A stretch of 64,000 bases of DNA, taken from contig JANQSS010000258.1 of the NCBI GenBank assembly GCA_028279185.1, positions 124,001 through 188,000 of the forward strand, read 5' to 3'. How positions within the stretch are numbered: the stretch's first letter is position 1; every line of letters begins with the position of its first letter. The translations under genes were made by a program, and so were the position numbers. Below the pieces are notes generated by a model. It made no database searches and was not told the DNA's origin. It saw only the letters and a list, made by a program, of their open reading frames with translations. This document shows positions 44,763-52,016 of the stretch, one piece after another. The stretch comes from Saprospiraceae bacterium. Lineage in GTDB: Bacteria; Bacteroidota; Bacteroidia; Chitinophagales; Saprospiraceae.

Positions 44763-45608
44763 TTATAAGTTATTGAAATATTCTTTTTCAATTATTACTT
44801 TTTCAACTAACTCTATTTCAACACCTAACTTCAAATCTTTCAGAGTTTTTGCAAGTTCTATTCCATCAATTAAATCTATTGGAGTGGCTCCATCTCTTTT
44901 TGCTTCTTTCTTTGCATCTGAGGTGAATGTACCAGTGGTAATTAAGAGTCCCTTTTCCGTTCTTCCGCTCATTGCTCCTCTAAAGTCTCGGATTGTTGGT
45001 GAACCAACGCTTCCTTGATATCTTTTACATTGAAAGACTACATGAAAAGAAATGACTACACCTACTTTTAAAATTCCTCGACCATCAATCCCGCCATCGC
45101 CACTCCTTCCTTCAACAGTAACATTTGCAAATCCCAATTCCCTTAATAGCCTTTGGCATAATCGTTCAAATTGATCAGGTTCAATCGATTTGATTGTGTT
45201 TAAAAGCTCATCTTGCCATTCCTCACCAGTTTCATCATTATCGTTTATATCTACAATAGACTGACTTTGCTCTTCCTTGTCAATTTCCTTTACCTTCTTG
45301 TTGACTTCAACTTGGTTGACTTGCTCGGTTTCAAATCCTTTCTTAGTTAATGCCCATACTCCTCTTTTTGAATTTTCTAATAGACCAAATCTTTTCAAAT
45401 AGTTTCTTGTCCATGCAAGTCTATAAACAAACTTTGTTCTATTTCCGCGATGAATCACATTTAGCTCATCTTCGGATAAATTCATAAGTTCAGACACTTT
45501 CTCCTCTATTTCTGAATTTGATCCTGACCCTCCAAGTTCTTTCATGGCCTGAAGGAGTGGGTTAAACATGTCATCATATGTGTAATTAAAATCAATCATC
45601 ATCTCCAA
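44763..45608 (-). CDS. Mrr-like restriction endonuclease (cassette c3)
   Basis: 281 residues. Residues 10-95 form an Mrr N-terminal winged-helix (FNPLLQAMKELGGSGSNSEIEEKV … RGVWALTKKG). Residues 140-260 are the Mrr catalytic domain: GRSGDGGIDG (D175) and VVFQCKRYQG (Q193-x-K195) give the D-QxK nuclease site, then GLLITTGTFTSDAKKEA. Mrr cleaves foreign methylated DNA. The first codons overlap by 17 bp the end of a membrane protein gene, so the cassette encodes two coupled proteins. Confidence 0.9.
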   Translation of the reverse strand: MEMMIDFNYTYDDMFNPLLQAMKELGGSGSNSEIEEKVSELMNLSEDELNVIHRGNRTKFVYRLAWTRNYLKRFGLLENSKRGVWALTKKGFETEQVNQVEVNKKVKEIDKEEQSQSIVDINDNDETGEEWQDELLNTIKSIEPDQFERLCQRLLRELGFANVTVEGRSGDGGIDGRGILKVGVVISFHVVFQCKRYQGSVGSPTIRDFRGAMSGRTEKGLLITTGTFTSDAKKEAKRDGATPIDLIDGIELAKTLKDLKLGVEIELVEKVIIEKEYFNNL

Positions 45609-46083
45609 TTAGGCCTTTTAAAAAATATCGCATTGCATCTGAACCATCCTCTAACCTATCTCTTTCGGCTACCTCTTCATAAACACCTTCACCTTCAAAG
45701 CTTTTCTCAATCTTTAAACCATCTTTCACCAGAGTTTTTGAAAGCTGGTAGGTTTCAGGAAACTCGTTTTTATACTTTTCGATAAACGCAAATGATGTAA
45801 GAATAAAACCTCTATTTTCTCCAGTTTGATAACTATTTGGAAAGTTTTTTAATATCCTCTTTGCATTATTTTCTATAGACTTAATACTTGAAAGTTCTTC
45901 AGATAAATCCGAGTTTTCTCTTTTAATTTCATTCGAATATAAAATTGATAGGCCAACTATTATTACTATAAGAAAGGAGTAAATAATGTGTGCCCATTTT
46001 GGGTTTTCGATCTTAGTAGATATCAATAGCGATATCAATGAAGCTAAGCTGCCTAAAATTCCTATTAACACTATTGGTTCCAT
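45592..46083 (-). CDS. Two-helix membrane protein ahead of Mrr (cassette c3)
   Basis: 163 residues: two N-terminal transmembrane helices (IVLIGILGSLASLISLLIS; HIIYSFLIVIIVGLSILYS), a coiled-coil segment (EIKRENSDLSEELSSIKSIENN) and a cytoplasmic domain. Its end overlaps the Mrr start by 17 bp. Membrane partners of nucleases are common in defence modules; that role is an inference here. Sole occupant with Mrr of cassette c3. Confidence 0.68.
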   Translation of the reverse strand: MEPIVLIGILGSLASLISLLISTKIENPKWAHIIYSFLIVIIVGLSILYSNEIKRENSDLSEELSSIKSIENNAKRILKNFPNSYQTGENRGFILTSFAFIEKYKNEFPETYQLSKTLVKDGLKIEKSFEGEGVYEEVAERDRLEDGSDAMRYFLKGLIGDDD

Positions 46084-46098
46084 ATTTTGTTTTTTAAT

Positions 46099-46170
46099 GT
46101 GCTATAACGGTCAGTTCATGCGGCGTGTGACGTTAGGAGCATGTTCGTCATGTACATTGTTAGCCATAGC
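46099..46170 (-). repeat. attC-like site of cassette c2
   Basis: Plus strand GTGCTATAACGG … CATTGTTAGCCATAGC. Right core GTTAGCCATAGC pairs 11 of 12 with GTTATGGCTAAC at 48431. The last base of the AriB-like stop codon lies at its edge. Confidence 0.92.
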
Positions 46171-47042
46171 TACTCATTTATATGTAATATGATTTTATCT
46201 CTTAGCAAATGTAGATTTTCAAAATTTGAGTTAAATGCAATTCTGTAACAAAAAGAATTAAAATTTCTTGACGAAATCCCAAAGGTGTTTTCAACAACCT
46301 GTTTCAGCATTTTGATAATATACTTACCAGGATAAATATCAATCATATCACTTACGGATTTTACAGCCATTTTTCTTCTTGCTCTAATAAGTTGAGCATT
46401 CAATGTAAGTCTTTTATCAATAGAAGCTAATTCCGTGATTATTTGGTCTTTGTACCAATCAATTTGGTCTTGTTTTAGTGAGAATATTCCTCCTTTATAG
46501 TCAACAAATCTTTCATAACTGAGAGATACATTTTTAAGAGTCGGACATTTACCCTGTACTACAAAGTGCAGGAGAATTAAATCGTTTAGTACATTTAGAA
46601 CGTTATGTAAAATGTCATTCAAATTTAAATCATTCTCCACTGTAACACGATTCAGTTTTGGGTTCTCAGCTATAATATATTCTATATACGATTCTTTATC
46701 GTCTAAATAATTTTCTATTGAATATCTATTCAGGTAAAAGAGGTTATCTTTTTCTATTTTTCTATTTAATAGATCATCGAAATCCCGATCGACTAAATAA
46801 ATTTGTTTCTTAATGTCATAGCAGGTGTCACAATGCTCCAAAACATTGTCTTTCCCGCCTAATGGAAAAATCTTCTCTATTTTAATGTCAGGAAATAATT
46901 TAGATAAGATACGATGATAGAAATTTTCTTGATTTTCATCCTCAATATAAAATGATATATCATTAAATTGAATGTAAAATATATCTTCGGCTGCACGATA
47001 AACGGTGCTTTTTGTGGGTATGCTTTCTTCGACCGTAATCAT
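46170..47042 (-). CDS. ariB: AriB-like DUF4435/Toprim effector of a PARIS-type system (cassette c2)
   Basis: 290 residues. Toprim-like landmarks: FYIEDENQENFY with E34, LGGKDNV at 61-66, IYLVDRDFDD at 81-90 and the DUF4435 signature YLNRYSIENYL at 103-113. In PARIS anti-phage defence AriB is the nuclease effector released when AriA senses a phage anti-restriction protein. The start lies directly after the stop of the ATPase gene, in the same cassette, which is the expected ariA-ariB order. Assigned from domains and order, not from activity. Confidence 0.83.
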   Translation of the reverse strand: MITVEESIPTKSTVYRAAEDIFYIQFNDISFYIEDENQENFYHRILSKLFPDIKIEKIFPLGGKDNVLEHCDTCYDIKKQIYLVDRDFDDLLNRKIEKDNLFYLNRYSIENYLDDKESYIEYIIAENPKLNRVTVENDLNLNDILHNVLNVLNDLILLHFVVQGKCPTLKNVSLSYERFVDYKGGIFSLKQDQIDWYKDQIITELASIDKRLTLNAQLIRARRKMAVKSVSDMIDIYPGKYIIKMLKQVVENTFGISSRNFNSFCYRIAFNSNFENLHLLRDKIILHINE

Positions 47043-47043
47043 G

Positions 47044-48417
47044 CTAATAAGGCATTAAGACTTTGCAATACTCCTTATTATTTCCTACAATTGCGGGGCT
47101 GTGTGTCGCAAATAGCAATTGTGTGTTGCCGGGCATAATACTTTTAATGCCTTCTAAGAAGTGCTCTTGCCATTTAGGGTGAAGAGATAATTCTGGTTCA
47201 TCAATAATAAACAATTTTCCAAGATGAGAATTAAACTTAATGTATGTTAATAATATTAAAATCTGTTGTTCGCCTGAACTTAAATCTGAAAGACGTCTAT
47301 CTTTTTCTATGACTTTTTTATCCTTATTTAAGATGTTAAAAGTAAGTCTTGAGGTGTCCTTATTAAAAAACAAGTCTTTCGATGAGTCATTTAAAAATGA
47401 GTTAATAGTGTCTAAATAATTTTTAATTGGCTTGAATAATCTTTCACTACTTTTTTCAAAATTCTCAAATTCCTTAATTAGTTCTTTGAGTTTTCTGAAT
47501 TGATTGAGATTGGTGATGTATAAAAGTTCAAACCTATCGTCTTCACTTTTAGATCTTATTATTATCGACTTTAGATTTGTGAAGTAGTTCTTGATTTTAT
47601 TCTCATCTGAATCTTTGGTTTTCTTTGATGTTTTGATTACATTTTCCTTTAAATAGTTCTTGACCTTTTCTTCTAAAGACTCAACTTGGTTAATAGAAAG
47701 TTTGGGACTTGATAGTAGTTCATTTATACTTTGCTCTGTTAAAGTCTCGTCAAATGAAGACATTATTAATTTAGATTTTAATCTGTCATTCAAAGTCAAA
47801 ATTTGATTTTTATATTTTGAATATTCCCATCCTGCAAGTTCAGAGACTTTGTCTAAAGGAGTCATCCCATTCTTTCTTGCTTTTCTTACTCTTCTTTTTC
47901 TGCCCTCTGAATCAATAGAGACATAGGTTTCATTCCCTTCTTCAGCATACAGCTGCCTATCTAATCCAATGACAACTGGCTTTGGTAGATAATTAAAGAT
48001 AAAATTCCAAGCTTCTTCCTCATGTGGTTCAGGTCCGAGAGACTTGTATTCCTCCTCAAGACTTATTCGCTCATTTTCGGATTTAATTTGTCGGGGATGA
48101 ATTTTGAAGTCTGCTTGAATTTGAGAATATATTTTATTATTCGATAGATCTTTCAGACTTATAAGAAGTTCTTTCTCGTTTTGTGTACATTCAATAGTAT
48201 AGGTCTTACCTTTTATTTGAAACCAAAGCTTTAAAAGTTCAAATTTATGAGTGCAAAGACTACCAATGGAAGGTGTAATTATCCAGTTTATTACATTTAA
48301 TATACTTGTTTTGCCAGATCCATTTATCCCAACAAGAAGATTAATATCCGGATAAAAGGTTATATCCTTATTAAGGTAACCGTATAATTCTTTTATTTCA
48401 ATTCTTTCTATAATCAT
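47044..48417 (-). CDS. ariA: AriA-like AAA15 ATPase of a PARIS-type system (cassette c2)
   Basis: 457 residues from Met at 48417; the longer frame starts inside the attC and was rejected. GINGSGKTS (30-38) is Walker A, LSSGEQQI the ABC signature, LFIIDEPELSLHP Walker B with D-loop and ATHSPAIV the switch His, so an ABC-type AAA15 ATPase with a central coiled region. It is followed directly by a DUF4435 gene, as in PARIS; OLD-like ATPases with Toprim fused in one protein are excluded by the separate effector. Confidence 0.85.
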   Translation of the reverse strand: MIIERIEIKELYGYLNKDITFYPDINLLVGINGSGKTSILNVINWIITPSIGSLCTHKFELLKLWFQIKGKTYTIECTQNEKELLISLKDLSNNKIYSQIQADFKIHPRQIKSENERISLEEEYKSLGPEPHEEEAWNFIFNYLPKPVVIGLDRQLYAEEGNETYVSIDSEGRKRRVRKARKNGMTPLDKVSELAGWEYSKYKNQILTLNDRLKSKLIMSSFDETLTEQSINELLSSPKLSINQVESLEEKVKNYLKENVIKTSKKTKDSDENKIKNYFTNLKSIIIRSKSEDDRFELLYITNLNQFRKLKELIKEFENFEKSSERLFKPIKNYLDTINSFLNDSSKDLFFNKDTSRLTFNILNKDKKVIEKDRRLSDLSSGEQQILILLTYIKFNSHLGKLFIIDEPELSLHPKWQEHFLEGIKSIMPGNTQLLFATHSPAIVGNNKEYCKVLMPY

Positions 48418-48430
48418 TTTGTTTTTTTTA

Positions 48431-48507
48431 GTTATGGCTAACGGAGTGGCGATACGTGGCGGATTTGGCGATAGCCAATCTGACATCGTCATCGCTTGTT
48501 ATACACC
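48431..48507 (-). repeat. attC-like site of cassette c1
   Basis: Plus strand GTTATGGCTAACGG … CTTGTTATACACC. Right core GTTATACACC pairs 10 of 10 with GGTGTATAAC at 49608 in the attI-like site. Stem GGCGATACGTGGCGG / CCAATCTGACATCGTC. Confidence 0.93.
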
Positions 48508-48512
48508 GTATT

Positions 48513-49586
48513 TCATCCTTTGTTCTTCATTTCCATTTCTGCTAAATAATCGAGCGAATTGTTGCCTTCTTGGTCTCCTTCGCTTATGAATTTTGAGATT
48601 GTTCCAAGGTCAAGTGGCCTTATACTGTGATGAAACATATTGAACAGTTTTGAGGTTAAAAGGCCTCTAACAAAATCATTCGTGTCTATTTCTTTTTCAT
48701 TGTTGAGTCCATAACAAAGTGAACTCGCTATTAGGTCTGATACTTGCACTTGTTTAAAATCCTTTGAATCAACCAATTCAACTTTAGTGAATTTTAAAGG
48801 ATAAGTCATTCTACTTTCTCCAAACCCAACTTCTTTCTCTTCCATCTTTGTTGGATTCGATAGTTTCATAATCATAGCATGCCAAAATTCAATTGCTTTT
48901 GAATTGTCATGTATTATCTCAAATTGTGATCCTAATTCCTTGTACCAATCATCAGCTAATACATTAAATGTTGGAAAAGTTAGATCAATAATATATGGCT
49001 TTATTGCTTCTAATATGTGTGCTTTGATTTCTTTTGAATCCTCAATTATTGTCAAAAAATGTACTGCATCTTTATCTTCAAGTGATTCATTTAGTTGATG
49101 TGTAGCCAGGTAAAAAACATCCATGTTCTCTTGACTCGGTTTTCTTACTAAATTTTGAAATGATGTGTAAAAATCTCCAACCAAGGCTTTGTCCCAAGAT
49201 TGTTCGCAAAAGATATAAAGTAGGTTTGTGATTATAATATTTGATCTGTCCTTGTAGATGTCCTTCCCCATTTCGTACATGACCGGTTCTATAAACCGAT
49301 CTACAATATGTCCAATTAGAACAAGCTTCTTGTTAGCTACATAGTACTTTATATTGTGCACTGAAATTAAATCATGATTGCAGAAATCTAATATTTGTTG
49401 TTTTGATTTAGCGTATTTTTTGAGTGCTTTGAAGTGCAATTCATCTGCGGCAGAATCGAAAACTTCCAGAAGTTTCCCAACTTCTTCATTAGAGTAGTTT
49501 ACAGAAGCCAATGCGAAATGAGGTTGATTTGGGTCAAGTAAATTTTGACCAGTATTTCCAGATTCATCAAAGGCTATTATTGGCAT
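48513..49586 (-). CDS. DUF3800 protein (cassette c1)
   Basis: 357 residues. The opening MPIIAFDESGNTG with D7-E-S-G10 is the DUF3800 signature, a RNase H-like fold; LVGDFYTSF and a late QVSDLIASSLCYGLNN supply other acidic residues, and the middle region is helical. DUF3800 proteins are frequent in phage and defence loci but lack a defined activity. It is the first cassette after the integrase's attI-like site, hence possibly the latest insertion. Confidence 0.85.
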   Translation of the reverse strand: MPIIAFDESGNTGQNLLDPNQPHFALASVNYSNEEVGKLLEVFDSAADELHFKALKKYAKSKQQILDFCNHDLISVHNIKYYVANKKLVLIGHIVDRFIEPVMYEMGKDIYKDRSNIIITNLLYIFCEQSWDKALVGDFYTSFQNLVRKPSQENMDVFYLATHQLNESLEDKDAVHFLTIIEDSKEIKAHILEAIKPYIIDLTFPTFNVLADDWYKELGSQFEIIHDNSKAIEFWHAMIMKLSNPTKMEEKEVGFGESRMTYPLKFTKVELVDSKDFKQVQVSDLIASSLCYGLNNEKEIDTNDFVRGLLTSKLFNMFHHSIRPLDLGTISKFISEGDQEGNNSLDYLAEMEMKNKG

Positions 49587-49607
49587 TCGTTTCTTTTTTT
49601 CGTTTAT

Positions 49608-49655
49608 GGTGTATAACTCCCCTATAACCCGAACATTCCTGTATCCGAGTTACGG
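49608..49655 (-). other. attI-like site 2 (at the intact integrase)
   Basis: Minus strand runs from the integrase stop: CCGTAACTCGGATACAGGAA, then TGTTCGGGTTATAGGGGAGTTATACACC. The stretch up to GGGAGTT is shared with sites at 29342 and 51684, while the bases after GTT differ and belong to each following cassette. That places the crossover at G/TT as in integrons. Confidence 0.85.
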
Positions 49656-50789
49656 TTTTTCAAAATTTAAATTATCTAATGGACTACTAATCGAAGTGAC
49701 TACTTCTGTGCTCACGTGGGTATAAACCATCGTCGTCTTCACATCCGCGTGCCCTAATAATTCTTGTATAAACTTAATACTAATTCCGCCATCATGCAAG
49801 TGCGTCGCAAAACAATGACGCAATACATGCGGTGTCACACGCTGGCTCAATTGCGATCGCATAGCGGCACGCTTCACTATTTTTTGCACACTACTCGCAC
49901 TATACTTTCGGCCAGATTGCGTACCTTCAAATAAATAAACCACCGGCTTATAGGCGTCACAATATCCCTGCAACGCTTCTTTTAACGCTTCTGCAAGCAT
50001 GACAATGCGGTCTTTTTTTCCCTTGCCTCCTGCTATGAAAACCTGGTTTCGATCCCACCTGATATCGCAGAGTTTGATTCCGAGCAATTCACTTAGTCGC
50101 AGTCCGCAGGCATACAACGTCGTAATGATCGTCTTATGCTTTATATTCTCAGTGGCATTGATTAATCTTGCCACTTCGCTCTTGCTCAATATACGGGGCA
50201 ATCGATAGCTTGATTTAGGACGTTTGACCTGATTAATGACGATACTCGGATTGAATATTACTTTTTCAAAATAAAACTTTATAGCATTAACGTACCGATG
50301 GACCATGCTCTCAGATACGCGCCGAGCACTTAGCTCTGACAAAAATCTGTTTACCGTCTGCGTATCCGTATGCTGTAAAGTTTCGCCTCCGGTAAAATTT
50401 TTAAATGCAACTAAAGGCCCTATATAAGACTTAACCGTGTTCCAACTATAGCGCATCTGAATCATCATGTCTGTCACTTCTTTAACTAACGAACGATCAC
50501 CTTCCGAAAATTTGGATAAAAGGTGTGCTTGCTTATCTGCCAAAGAAGGAGAATTAATAGATGTCTGACTCAAGTCTCCCGGATTTAGTCGATTGCAAAT
50601 GTCAACCCCTTGTCGTGCATATCCCTCAATGAGTCGTTCAATCGTTTTAGTATTGTTCGGAATTACCCAGCGCTCATACCCTTTTTGATATTCCCGATTG
50701 GGCACAGATTTTATCAATTGAAAATCGATTCCAAAACCCACCAACTTGACTGCAATAAAATCCGACGTTTCTGGTAACGATAATGACAT
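49650..50789 (-). CDS. Tyrosine recombinase, candidate cassette integrase
   Basis: 379 residues from ATG at 50789. Residues 1-70 form an extra N-terminal domain (KGYERWVIPNN) frequent in Bacteroidota integrases, 85-190 the SAM-like core-binding domain and 200-365 the catalytic domain: R231 (GLRLSE), K256 (GGKGKKD), H321-x-x-R324 (HVLRH), H347 (LLGHADV) and Y356 (YTHV). The tail TEVVTSISSPLDNL resembles IntI. The gap between K256 and HxxR is about 65 residues, without the IntI insertion, so by family it is Xer-like. Its ATG sits inside the attC of the upstream cassette. Confidence 0.85.
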   Translation of the reverse strand: MSLSLPETSDFIAVKLVGFGIDFQLIKSVPNREYQKGYERWVIPNNTKTIERLIEGYARQGVDICNRLNPGDLSQTSINSPSLADKQAHLLSKFSEGDRSLVKEVTDMMIQMRYSWNTVKSYIGPLVAFKNFTGGETLQHTDTQTVNRFLSELSARRVSESMVHRYVNAIKFYFEKVIFNPSIVINQVKRPKSSYRLPRILSKSEVARLINATENIKHKTIITTLYACGLRLSELLGIKLCDIRWDRNQVFIAGGKGKKDRIVMLAEALKEALQGYCDAYKPVVYLFEGTQSGRKYSASSVQKIVKRAAMRSQLSQRVTPHVLRHCFATHLHDGGISIKFIQELLGHADVKTTMVYTHVSTEVVTSISSPLDNLNFEKP

Positions 50790-50839
50790 CTGCTGTGCGA
50801 CCGATAGGGAGCATGGCATGATGTCTAATGTTCTACTTC
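50773..50839 (-). repeat. attC-like site of upstream cassette u1
   Basis: Plus strand GGTAACG … AATGTTCTACTTC. Right core GTTCTACTTC pairs 10 of 10 with GAAGTAGAAC at 51684. The integrase ATG (50787-50789) is inside it. Stem GACATCTGCTGTGC / GCATGGCATGATGTC, like that at 36291. Confidence 0.92.
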
Positions 50840-50857
50840 GTTAATTTCACCATCGTT

Positions 50858-51667
50858 TTAGCCTTTGTTTGCTTCTAAGTATTCATGAATGAATAAATCT
50901 CTGTTTCTACCAATAGTTTTATCAGTCAAATAAAATCGACCACTCCCAATTAACCAAAATATTTTGTCAACTGCATAGGAGGTGGTTCTGCATGATCTGG
51001 CGATATCATCGATGATTTTAAAAGTAAGATAATCTAATGTTGTATTTGATTTAATATCGCTACTTAGTTTTCCTATGCCTTGAAATATTCGCTTTAAATG
51101 AACATCCGGTTTTCCGAATCCGTTAAAACCAATCTCCTTTAAAAAGTCGCAAGCAAGTGGAAATCCGAATCCTGATATTTCTGTACTAAGCATTAATGGC
51201 AACCCAGGTTTCGCTCGGATGTCTTTTTCAAAAAATTCGGCCCAATTATAAAAATCATCAGCTGATTTAAATGAGTTTAAGAAGTGCGCTGAATCAATGA
51301 TACTTTGGCAGTATTGGGGCCATATACTCTTAGATTCAGTTCTTATCTTACCAGAAACATTCACTGAGTTCTTTATTGCGCTTAATAATTTCATACGCTC
51401 GGTGCGATCATATTCTTTAGCAACTTTCTTCGGATTAAATTTAAACAAGACAGAGTTGAGTGATTCAACACCCCCTATTGATTTACCTATTACCTTGTTA
51501 CTCATTTGGCGATTTTGCGCCGAAACACACATTCTGAAAAATATTTTCTTCAAATCTCTAGGTTTGTTCGATTCTGAAACGAGATGAATATCAATATCCT
51601 CCTTCGTTATGTTTTCAAAGGATAACAAAAATTTTGTTGCAAATTTTAACAGCTCCTTATTAGTCAT
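50858..51667 (-). CDS. HhH-GPD-like protein (cassette u1)
   Basis: 269 residues. The C-terminal half reads LACDFLKEIGFNGFGKPDVHLKRIFQGIG and YAVDKIFWLIGSGRFY, like the helix-hairpin-helix and VDTHV segment of endonuclease III/AlkA-type DNA glycosylases, with a Lys before PD. The N-terminal ~120 residues are variable and basic. DNA repair or nuclease function is an inference; no FeS Cys cluster is present. It lies between an integrase fragment and the intact integrase. Confidence 0.6.
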   Translation of the reverse strand: MTNKELLKFATKFLLSFENITKEDIDIHLVSESNKPRDLKKIFFRMCVSAQNRQMSNKVIGKSIGGVESLNSVLFKFNPKKVAKEYDRTERMKLLSAIKNSVNVSGKIRTESKSIWPQYCQSIIDSAHFLNSFKSADDFYNWAEFFEKDIRAKPGLPLMLSTEISGFGFPLACDFLKEIGFNGFGKPDVHLKRIFQGIGKLSSDIKSNTTLDYLTFKIIDDIARSCRTTSYAVDKIFWLIGSGRFYLTDKTIGRNRDLFIHEYLEANKG

Positions 51668-51669
51668 AT

Positions 51670-51890
51670 TTATCTTTTGTAATGAAGTAGAACTCCCTTA
51701 TAACTCGAACATTCCGGTATCCGAGTTACGGTTTTTCTAAATTCAAAATTATCCAGAGAACGATTGATCGAAGAGACTACTTCTGTGCCCACATGTGTGT
51801 ATACTATGGTCGTCTTCACATCCGAGTGCTCTAATAATTCGCTTATAAACTTAATACTATTTTTAGCATAATGCAAGAGGGTCGTAAAGT
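51670..51890 (-). pseudogene. Integrase 3' fragment (copy 1)
   Basis: About 200 bp resembling the last ~60 codons of the integrase at 49650 (FISELLEHSDVKTTIVYTHVGTEVV), more diverged than copy 3: HADV is HSDV and SSPLDNL is NRSLDNF. Homology ends near 51887, about 130 bp from truA. It has lost the upstream catalytic residues. An attI-like site follows at its 3' end. Confidence 0.82.
51684..51731 (-). other. attI-like site 1
   Basis: Minus strand CCGTAACTCGGATACCGGAATG, then TTCGAGTTATAAGGGAGTTCTACTTC. Two to three bases differ from sites 2 and 3. GTTCTACTTC pairs with the far end of cassette u1. Confidence 0.78.
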
Positions 51891-52016
51891 TTACGGTGTT
51901 GGCCCTGGTGTGTAATTAACTCGCAATGACATGTTTTTCATTAGTCGAATAGAATAGGTGTATTTAGCTGGAGCATACCTCCTTCACTTTCTTTCTTACT
52001 TTTAAGCCCGCAAAAC

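Larger units (their letters stand above)
25738..51731 (-). mobile_element. Integron-like cassette array with three attI-like sites
   Basis: Twenty attC-like palindromes and three attI-like sites divide this interval into one upstream cassette, an integrase gene, a main array of 15 cassettes (49.6 to 32.6 kb), a non-cassette stretch (32.6 to 29.8 kb), an integrase fragment, and a second array of four clear cassettes (29.3 to 25.7 kb). All cargo genes but one doubtful small frame are on the minus strand, reading away from the integrase. The end pairs of each cassette are complementary to each other and differ between cassettes. Recombination has not been observed; this is read from sequence. 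Confidence 0.85.

Noticed and set aside
48418-48492. Upstream start of the AriA-like ATPase frame
   Set aside because: The first 25 codons are translated attC sequence; the ATG at 48417 has a normal A-rich leader and starts the conserved domain.
49650-50789. Canonical IntI integron integrase
   Set aside because: Catalytic spacing leaves no room for the IntI-specific insertion; called Xer-like until a profile search says otherwise.
28426-50839. Intergenic palindromes read as rho-independent terminators
   Set aside because: They lack T-runs, have long imperfect arms, and their outer bases form pairs private to each cassette, which terminators would not.
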